A DNA stretch of 5,925 nucleotides from Bacteroidales bacterium. Its GTDB lineage: Bacteria > Bacteroidota > Bacteroidia > Bacteroidales > P3. The notes under the pieces were generated by a model. The model had not been told where the DNA came from. It made no database searches and saw only the letters and a program-made list of their open reading frames with translations. This document shows positions 1-4,426 of this stretch, piece by piece (the first letter of the stretch is position 1; each line of letters opens with the position of its first letter). The DNA lies in assembly GCA_900769785.1 (NCBI GenBank), contig CAAGHV010000080.1, forward strand, positions 1 through 5,925. Direction: 5' to 3'. The position numbers and the translations under genes are program-made.

Positions 1-241
1 TTACTGGCACTTCCAAGTTTCTATAGAAAGATTTTAATTCAACCAACGGGTTATATACATATGTAGGGGTAGATACGTGGGGAGTATGTATATATTATGT
101 GTAGAAGACACAAATCCATCGCGTGGTAAAGACTCTCCGCGGCACGTCTCTACGATCGGGGGGGCAAAACCATAGGATTTTGGGTATCCATTATCAAAAA
201 AAAGACACCCATTGAAAATCAGTGATATACCACTAACGTCA
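1..241. other. Non-coding left flank, no convincing gene
   Basis: I see no supported gene here. The stretch has an AT-rich part (about 50-115), a short G+C-rich part around 118-172 with a CCGCGG and a run of seven G, and a segment with small dyads: TGTGT-AGAAG-ACACA near 98-112, and AGTGATATACCACT near 221-234, which is a near palindrome. A minus-strand frame stays open across 34-435, but it would need a TTG start and runs through the tandem repeat, so I do not call it. The role of this flank is unknown. It could be the left arm of a small non-autonomous element carrying the repeat array next to it. Confidence 0.5.
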
Positions 242-440
242 CAACACCCCCCTTTTTGCGTCGCAACACCCGGGTGTTGATGTGGCCAACACCCTACCGT
301 GGGCGTGACAACACCCTCTCGTTCGGACAACAACACCCTCTCGTGGCTACTCTCATACCCGGGTGTTGTGACGCCAACACCCTCCCGCAGGGACAACAAC
401 ACCCCCCTGTTGCGACGACGATACCCCCACACCAATAATA
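242..440. repeat. Nine-unit 22-bp tandem repeat, core CAACACCC
   Basis: Units begin at 242, 264, 287, 309, 331, 353, 375, 397 and 419, so the spacing is 22 bp with a single 23-bp step. Seven units start with CAACACCC; the units at 353 (TCATACCC) and 419 (CGATACCC) are diverged. The remaining 14 bases vary, with a frequent pattern like TCTCG then a purine-rich end (GGACAA in two units). The units at 264 and 353 carry CCCGGGTGTTG; at 264-279 this makes the perfect 16-bp palindrome CAACACCCGGGTGTTG. There are no unique spacers and units are far too short for CRISPR. It resembles intergenic minisatellites, including those carried by MITE-like elements such as BrickBuilt of Porphyromonas gingivalis, which have units of similar length. 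That kinship is inference, as I cannot compare sequences. Function is unknown. Confidence 0.85.
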
Positions 441-566
441 CACCACATTGTAGAGGTTGAATATATGGTGGCTATATATATTATGTAGAGCTGATTTAGA
501 CCTCCAATATTATCTTCTACAGCATCCTATTCATTCCTATTTGGAATATTTTCACCTATAGTAAAA
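441..566. other. AT-rich spacer right of the repeat
   Basis: No gene, promoter or RNA structure is convincing here. It contains TATATATTATGT at 475-486, which also occurs at 89-100 on the other side of the repeat array in the same orientation. It also has TCTTCTACA at 513-521, the reverse complement of 100-108. These could be chance matches in AT-rich DNA or remnants of element ends. Confidence 0.4.
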
Positions 567-602
567 CAAAAAAAAGGATGCCAAACATAAGGCATCCTTT
601 TT
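567..602 (-). terminator. Intrinsic terminator after ettA
   Basis: A perfect 12-bp stem, AAAAAGGATGCC paired with GGCATCCTTTTT, encloses the 8-nt loop AAACATAA. On the minus strand it is followed by a T tract (complement of the A run at 567-575). It lies 8 bp beyond the ettA stop codon and is clearly placed to end that transcript. The T residues on the plus-strand side are few but present, so it might also stop weak transcription coming from the repeat region. Confidence 0.9.
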
Positions 603-610
603 AGTATATA

Positions 611-2287
611 CTATTGTATAAGTTTCTTGTAACGTATGCGATGAGGAGTATCATCGCCGAGGCGTTTCTTGCGGTTTTCTTCGTATTCGGAGTAGGAACC
701 CTCGAAGAAATACACTTGCGAGTCGCCCTCGAAAGCCAAGATGTGAGTACATATACGGTCGAGGAACCAGCGGTCGTGAGAGATAACCACAGCACAACCG
801 GCAAAGTTTTCCAAACCCTCTTCCAAAGCACGAAGAGTGTTTACGTCAATATCGTTGGTAGGCTCGTCCAGAAGAAGAACGTTGGCTTCGCTCTTCAATG
901 TCAATGCCAAGTGCAAACGATTACGTTCACCACCCGAAAGCACACCGGCTTTCTTGTTTTGGTCAGTACCGGTAAAATTGAACTTAGACAGGTAAGCACG
1001 AGAGTTTATCAAACGGCCACCCATTTGTATTTGTTCGTTGCCCTCCGACACCACTTCCCACACACTCTTTTCGGGGTCTATGCTCACGTGCTGTTGGTCT
1101 ACATAGCCAATCTTCACCGTTTCGCCCACTGTAAATGTACCACTATCAGGCTTATCCAATCCCATTATAAGGCGGAAAAGAGTAGTTTTACCACAACCAT
1201 TAGGACCTATAACGCCCACAATACCGGCAGGAGGAAGATTGAAAGTAAGATTTTCGTAAAGCAACTTATCGTCGAAAGCTTTAGACACACCTTCCACTTC
1301 AAGCACCTTGTTGCCCAAGCGAGGACCATTGGGGATAAATATTTCCACATTGGCTTCTTTTTCTTTCACATCTTCGTTCATCATCTTGTCGTAGGCAGCC
1401 AAACGAGCTTTACCTTTGGCATGACGAGCTTTAGGAGCCATACGCACCCATTCTAGTTCACGTTCAAGAGTTTTGCGGCGTTTGCTTTCGGCTTTTTCTT
1501 CCATGGCCTTTCGCTTGGTTTTTTGCTCAAGCCACGAAGAGTAGTTGCCTTGCCATGGAATACCCTCGCCACGGTCCAGCTCCAATATCCAACCGGCTAC
1601 GTGGTCAAGGAAATAACGGTCGTGAGTAACGGCAATAACAGTACCCTTGTACTGTTGAAGATGTTGTTCAAGCCAGTCGATAGACTCGGCGTCCAAGTGG
1701 TTGGTAGGCTCGTCAAGAAGCAAAATATCCGGCTCTTGAAGAAGCAAACGACATAGAGCCACCCGACGACGTTCGCCACCCGAAAGGTGTTTTACCAACG
1801 CATCTTCGTCCGGACAACGCAATGCATCCATAGCACGTTCTAGCTTGTTGTCCAAATTCCAAGCATCGTGTTGGTCTAGCAGTTCCATCACCTCGCCTTG
1901 GCGTTCGATGAGTTTAGTCATCTCATCGTCGCTCATAGGTTCGGCAAACTTCATGTTTATTTCTTCGTATTCTTTAAGCAAATCCACAGTTTCTTGCACT
2001 GCTTCTTGCACCACTTCTTTCACCGTTTTGGTATCGTCAAGCTTAGGCTCTTGCTCTAGGTAACCCACAGAATATCCGGGCGAGAACACCACCTCGCCTT
2101 GGTAGCTTTTGTCCACACCGGCTATGATTTTCAGCAACGATGATTTTCCCGAACCATTCAAACCTATAATACCAATTTTTGCACCATAGAAGAAAGACAA
2201 ATAAATATCTTTCAACACCTGCTTTGATGGAGGATATATTTTACTTACTCCAACCATCGAAAAAATAATCTTTTTATCGTCGGCCAT
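611..2287 (-). CDS. ettA: Energy-dependent translational throttle protein EttA (ABC-F ATPase)
   Basis: EttA is a cytoplasmic ABC-F protein with no membrane domain. In Escherichia coli it binds the ribosomal E site and gates entry into the elongation cycle according to the ATP/ADP state. The 558-residue product has two ATPase domains. Domain 1 has Walker A GLNGSGKSS (42-50), signature LSGGERRR (168-175) and Walker B LLLDEPTNHLD with Glu193. The helical insert at about 95-140 fits the ribosome-contacting arm. A charged linker, with EGIPWQGNYSSWLEQK (241-256) and KGKARLAAYD, joins the domains. Domain 2 has Walker A GPNGCGKTT (361-369), LSGGERNR (450-457) and LLLDEPTNDID with Glu475. Length and motifs match E. 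coli EttA (555 residues) more closely than other ABC-F members such as Uup. The ATG at 2287 gives the usual N terminus. It has its own promoter and terminator and appears monocistronic. Confidence 0.96.
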   Translation of the reverse strand: MADDKKIIFSMVGVSKIYPPSKQVLKDIYLSFFYGAKIGIIGLNGSGKSSLLKIIAGVDKSYQGEVVFSPGYSVGYLEQEPKLDDTKTVKEVVQEAVQETVDLLKEYEEINMKFAEPMSDDEMTKLIERQGEVMELLDQHDAWNLDNKLERAMDALRCPDEDALVKHLSGGERRRVALCRLLLQEPDILLLDEPTNHLDAESIDWLEQHLQQYKGTVIAVTHDRYFLDHVAGWILELDRGEGIPWQGNYSSWLEQKTKRKAMEEKAESKRRKTLERELEWVRMAPKARHAKGKARLAAYDKMMNEDVKEKEANVEIFIPNGPRLGNKVLEVEGVSKAFDDKLLYENLTFNLPPAGIVGVIGPNGCGKTTLFRLIMGLDKPDSGTFTVGETVKIGYVDQQHVSIDPEKSVWEVVSEGNEQIQMGGRLINSRAYLSKFNFTGTDQNKKAGVLSGGERNRLHLALTLKSEANVLLLDEPTNDIDVNTLRALEEGLENFAGCAVVISHDRWFLDRICTHILAFEGDSQVYFFEGSYSEYEENRKKRLGDDTPHRIRYKKLIQ

Positions 2288-2345
2288 CTTTTATAATGTT
2301 TTGTATATGAATTATCAATAAAATTACTTGCGTTCTTTCGCATTG

Positions 2346-2353
2346 CAAAGATA
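2346..2353 (-). promoter_or_regulatory. Promoter -7 element for ettA (TATCTTTG)
   Basis: Read on the minus strand this is TATCTTTG, a full match to the Bacteroidota -7 consensus TAnnTTTG. It lies about 58 bases upstream of the ettA start codon, downstream of the pyrI terminator, so ettA can be transcribed independently of pyrBI. I see no convincing -33 TTTG at the expected distance. The leader is AT-rich without a Shine-Dalgarno sequence, as usual in this phylum. Confidence 0.65.
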
Positions 2354-2395
2354 CAAAATATTTCGGACATTACTCCCTACACTATCCCTATACAT

Positions 2396-2426
2396 AAAAA
2401 AGCGGAGAAAAAAATCTTTTCTCCGC
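2396..2426 (-). terminator. Intrinsic terminator of the pyrB-pyrI operon
   Basis: A perfect 10-bp stem (GCGGAGAAAA with TTTTCTCCGC, 2402-2411 and 2417-2426) has a 5-nt loop and, on the minus strand, is followed by six T (2401-2396). It starts about 36 bp past the pyrI stop and precedes the ettA promoter, so it separates the two minus-strand transcription units. The plus-strand side lacks a T tract. Confidence 0.88.
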
Positions 2427-2462
2427 CATATATTTATATTATCTACCTTAAATAAAGCCGTA

Positions 2463-2927
2463 TTATTCTACAAAGCTTATGGTATCCTTAGAAGTGAATT
2501 TTTCGCAGTAGTGACATCTAAGTTCCAAGTTTTCCTTATCCACAACATCGAACTTTGTGCGGATAACTTCTGAGTTTGTAATACATTTAGGGTTCACGCA
2601 CTTCACTATACCTTCTATTTTATCAGGAATTTCGGTTCTTATTTTTTCTACCACTTCGTAGTTCTTTATAACTATAAGGCTAGCCATAGGAGCCACAAGA
2701 GCAATCTTGTTTATCTCGTCTTTTTCAAAGAATTTGTTCTTTATCTTAATTATACCCTTCTTACCAAGTTTCTTACTTTCCAAGTTGTAACCTATAAGAA
2801 CTTCGTCGTCGTAGTTTTCTAATCCTAAGATATGTATTACACGATATACGGCATGGGTTGGTATATGGTCGATAACAGTACCATTGTCTATAGCCGACAC
2901 TACTAATTCTTTTTTACCTTTTTCCAT
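2463..2927 (-). CDS. pyrI: Aspartate carbamoyltransferase regulatory chain PyrI
   Basis: PyrI is the allosteric chain of aspartate carbamoyltransferase. In the enterobacterial enzyme, dimers of it link two catalytic trimers, bind CTP/UTP (inhibitors) or ATP (activator), and hold a structural zinc. The product is 154 residues, close to the 153 of E. coli. The N-terminal nucleotide-binding domain shows AIDNGTVIDHIP (12-23), a hallmark of the effector site. The C-terminal zinc domain has all four cysteines in the family arrangement: Cys110 and Cys115 in CVNPKC, Cys138 and Cys141 in CHYC. The gene follows pyrB by 36 bp with no promoter between them, so both are co-transcribed and ratio control must be translational. 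With effector and zinc sites intact, an allosterically regulated holoenzyme is expected. The ATG at 2927 is preceded by AT-rich sequence and no Shine-Dalgarno. Confidence 0.96.
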   Translation of the reverse strand: MEKGKKELVVSAIDNGTVIDHIPTHAVYRVIHILGLENYDDEVLIGYNLESKKLGKKGIIKIKNKFFEKDEINKIALVAPMASLIVIKNYEVVEKIRTEIPDKIEGIVKCVNPKCITNSEVIRTKFDVVDKENLELRCHYCEKFTSKDTISFVE

Positions 2928-2963
2928 TGTTATATTTATTTATCTTGTAAAACATCTATTTTA

Positions 2964-3881
2964 TTATCTAACACCCAATATTGCAGCTATCAATGCTTGA
3001 CGAACATATACACCGTTTTGTGCTTGTTGGAAGTAATAAGCATACGGAGTTTTATCTACATCGGTAGTAATTTCGTTTACACGTGGAAGTGGGTGAAGTA
3101 TTCTCATATTATCTTTGCAGCCCTTAAGCATATTTGCAGTAAGAATACATGAATCTTTTACACGTTCGTATTCTATCAAATCGGGGAAGCGTTCACGTTG
3201 TACTCTAGTCATATAAATAATATCGGCTACGGGTATTATTTCATTTATATCAGAGTATTCGTAATATTTTAGTTTAGCATCGCGAACCGACATTTTTACC
3301 GATTCGGGCATCTTCAATTCGTCTGGCGAAACGAAGTGGAAAGTAGTATTAAAGTTACACATGGCTTGAGTAAGCGAGTGAACGGTACGACCATATTTCA
3401 AGTCGCCAACCAAAGCAATATTCAAGTTATCCAAAGTACCTTGAGTTTTTCTTATCGAGTAAAGATCCAGCATACATTGGGTAGGGTGTTGGTTAGCACC
3501 ATCACCGGCGTTTATCACAGGCACTGTCGAAACTTCGCTGGCATAGCGAGAGCTACCTTCGCGAGGATTACGCATTACTATAAGATCGGAATAGCTACTT
3601 ACCATAGTTATAGTATCGTGCAACGATTCGCCCTTCTGAACGCTGGTTCCACCGGGATCACTAAAGCCTATTATACGAGCACCTAATTGGTTGGCAGCAC
3701 TTTCAAAACTCAAACGAGTACGGGTCGAAGGTTCGAAAAACAATGTAGCCACAACCTTATCGTTAAGGATTGCTTGTTTAGGATTCTTTTCAAACTCTTC
3801 GGCAATATCCAATATCTGGATATATTCTTCCTTGCTGAAATCGGTAATTGAAATAAGATTACGTCCTTTTAAATTACTCAT
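2964..3881 (-). CDS. pyrB: Aspartate carbamoyltransferase catalytic chain PyrB
   Basis: PyrB catalyses carbamoyl phosphate + L-aspartate to N-carbamoyl-L-aspartate + phosphate, the committed step of de novo pyrimidine synthesis in the cytoplasm. The product has 305 residues (E. coli: 311). The carbamoyl-phosphate signature FEPSTRTR is at 49-56, with Ser52-Thr53-Arg54-Thr55 in the same positions as in E. coli. Ser80 and Lys83 lie in the mobile loop, Arg104 in MRNP, and HPTQ at 132-135. The aspartate domain has Arg165 in KYGRTVHS, TRVQRERF (225-232, Arg226 and Gln228) and LHPLPRVNEI (262-271). All known active-site positions that I can place are intact. It is the first gene of an operon with pyrI. 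No promoter lies in the 50 bp between the start codon and the upstream terminator, so expression appears to depend on read-through of that terminator (see the leader features). Confidence 0.97.
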   Translation of the reverse strand: MSNLKGRNLISITDFSKEEYIQILDIAEEFEKNPKQAILNDKVVATLFFEPSTRTRLSFESAANQLGARIIGFSDPGGTSVQKGESLHDTITMVSSYSDLIVMRNPREGSSRYASEVSTVPVINAGDGANQHPTQCMLDLYSIRKTQGTLDNLNIALVGDLKYGRTVHSLTQAMCNFNTTFHFVSPDELKMPESVKMSVRDAKLKYYEYSDINEIIPVADIIYMTRVQRERFPDLIEYERVKDSCILTANMLKGCKDNMRILHPLPRVNEITTDVDKTPYAYYFQQAQNGVYVRQALIAAILGVR

Positions 3882-3929
3882 AGTTCTTTTATTTATTATT
3901 ATTACTTATTATCTTTTTGCTTACGGCAC

Positions 3930-3953
3930 AAAAAAAGCGACTAATAAAGTCGC
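3930..3953 (-). terminator. Attenuator terminator in the pyrB leader
   Basis: On the minus strand, GCGACT-TTATT-AGTCGC forms a perfect 6-bp stem with a 5-nt loop, followed directly by seven T (3936-3930). It sits between the leader promoter and pyrB, about 50 bases before the pyrB start codon. The leader ORF's TAG stop codon (3956-3954) touches the first base of the stem. A ribosome at that stop would cover the 5' arm and prevent hairpin formation. This placement is what makes it look like a regulated attenuator rather than the end of an unrelated gene. Confidence 0.85.
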
Positions 3954-4043
3954 CTAATCAATGAAAAAAATTATTTTATCAACGCCCATGGGCATTGTAG
4001 CAGTAGCTTCGATTATGTTACTTAATCTCTCTTTCATCATCAT
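3954..4043 (-). CDS. Putative pyrB leader peptide (29 aa)
   Basis: The short ORF starts at the first of three consecutive ATG codons (MMMKERL...) about 18 nt inside the predicted transcript and ends ...DKIIFFID with TAG directly against the attenuator stem. The frame stays open upstream to 4160, but that part lies above the promoter and would need a TTG start, so the 29-residue version is the plausible product. Its last codons are U-rich (ATA ATT TTT TTC ATT GAT). I infer that its role is to bring a ribosome to the attenuator, as the 44-residue PyrL leader peptide does for E. coli pyrBI, rather than to make a functional protein. There is no sequence similarity to PyrL that I can see. The alternative is a small real gene ending in its own terminator, but then pyrB would lack a visible promoter. 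Confidence 0.6.
   Translation of the reverse strand: MMMKERLSNIIEATATMPMGVDKIIFFID
3964..3997 (-). promoter_or_regulatory. Candidate RNA polymerase pause hairpin and U7 tract in the pyrB leader
   Basis: Inside the leader ORF the RNA can fold CAAUGCC-CAUG-GGCGUUG (3997-3980), a 7-bp stem with one G-U pair and a 4-nt loop. It is followed 9 nt later by seven U (3970-3964), and the attenuator stem begins 10 nt further on. In E. coli pyrBI, a leader hairpin and U-rich tracts make polymerase pause in proportion to UTP shortage just before the attenuator. The order of parts here is the same. The pausing role is inference; the pairing and the U run are directly visible. Confidence 0.5.
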
Positions 4044-4067
4044 TCTTTTTGTATCCGAAATCGGGTG

Positions 4068-4075
4068 CAAAGGTA
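4068..4075 (-). promoter_or_regulatory. pyrBI leader promoter -7 element (TACCTTTG)
   Basis: On the minus strand this reads TACCTTTG, a perfect TAnnTTTG. It predicts transcription start at about 4064-4060, giving a leader of about 180 nt before pyrB. The first transcribed bases would fall in CACCCGATTTCGG. No convincing -33 element is visible at standard spacing. It is the only TAnnTTTG match I find upstream of pyrB on this strand. Confidence 0.68.
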
Positions 4076-4079
4076 CAAC

Positions 4080-4365
4080 CATTTTTTCAATTATACGGCA
4101 TAAATCGTCGTTTATTTTTATCAACATATTGCCAACATAAGTTAGAACACTGACAAACAAATATTAACCTATATCCTTCCAATAGGAAAAATTGTTCAAA
4201 AGTAGTACCCGTTCTGTTTATAATCGTCATCAAAAGAGGTCTGCAAAAGCATTTTTCACTCAAATTATTTCAGCCTTTATTCCTTTTGACAAACCAATAC
4301 TACCGGCTATAATGCCAAATGTTTTTATCCCACCTCCTCCCCCACCTTCCGCCATTCAAAAAAAA
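4080..4365. other. Intergenic spacer between divergent promoters
   Basis: This spacer separates the pyrBI leader promoter from the dipeptidase promoter. It is mostly AT-rich and has no tRNA or strong hairpin that I can see. A nearly pure pyrimidine tract (CCCACCTCCTCCCCCACCTT, 4329-4348) lies just upstream of the dipeptidase promoter. A 31-codon minus-strand ORF spans this tract (4260-4355) and is listed separately as doubtful. Confidence 0.5.
4260..4355 (-). CDS. Doubtful small ORF, 31 aa, glycine-rich N terminus
   Basis: An ATG at 4355 opens 31 codons ending in TGA: MAEGGGGGG, then IKTFGIIAGSIGLSKG and a short end, IKAEII. The six glycines come from the pyrimidine tract on the opposite strand. 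The following segment is a plausible short amphipathic or membrane-associated helix. I recognise no family. No TAnnTTTG promoter is visible just upstream on this strand, and the start region overlaps the dipeptidase promoter region. It may be a chance ORF; it is recorded because such small proteins are easily missed. Confidence 0.2.
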   Translation of the reverse strand: MAEGGGGGGIKTFGIIAGSIGLSKGIKAEII

Positions 4366-4369
4366 GTTG

Positions 4370-4377
4370 TACCTTTG
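4370..4377 (+). promoter_or_regulatory. Promoter -7 element for the dipeptidase gene (TACCTTTG)
   Basis: This is a perfect TAnnTTTG, identical to the pyrBI leader element. Transcription would start near 4382-4385, giving an A-rich 5' leader of about 45 nt with no Shine-Dalgarno sequence, typical of Bacteroidota. A -33 TTTG is not evident; the position is occupied by pyrimidine-rich sequence. Confidence 0.7.
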
Positions 4378-4426
4378 CAAGCCAATACAACATAGATATA
4401 ATAGTAATAACATAACATACATAACA

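Noticed and set aside
1..33. End of a further minus-strand gene at the left edge
   Set aside because: A TAA on the minus strand sits at 3-1, but the frame has another TAA at 36-34, leaving only ten codons. Nothing supports a gene.
256..435. G-quadruplex potential of the GGGTGTTG strand of the repeat
   Set aside because: The G runs are mostly one repeat unit (about 22 nt) apart, so loops would be far longer than typical for stable quadruplexes.
242..440. CRISPR array
   Set aside because: The units are only 22 bp in total with an 8-bp conserved core and no room for unique spacers of 30 bp or more. There are no cas genes nearby.
614..1456. 280-codon plus-strand open frame opposite ettA
   Set aside because: It lies wholly within the antisense of a strongly conserved ABC-F gene and its protein shows no coherent domain. 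It is a frame shadow of ettA.
3961..4140. Plus-strand ORF of 59 codons starting MKKIILSTPMG, signal-peptide-like with a Cys at the end of the hydrophobic stretch
   Set aside because: It is the exact antisense of the pyrB leader ORF and promoter. The lysines and hydrophobic residues arise from the A tract opposite U7 and neighbouring AT-rich codons. It has no promoter on this strand and ends without a terminator.
3954..4160. Full 68-codon minus-strand frame as an independent gene before pyrB
   Set aside because: It needs a TTG start and its first third lies upstream of the TACCTTTG promoter. Only the 29-codon part from 4043 would be on the predicted transcript.
4192..4395. 67-codon plus-strand frame with a proline run before the dipeptidase
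   Set aside because: It starts with TTG, runs through the pyrimidine tract and directly over the dipeptidase promoter. The proline run merely reflects the tract.
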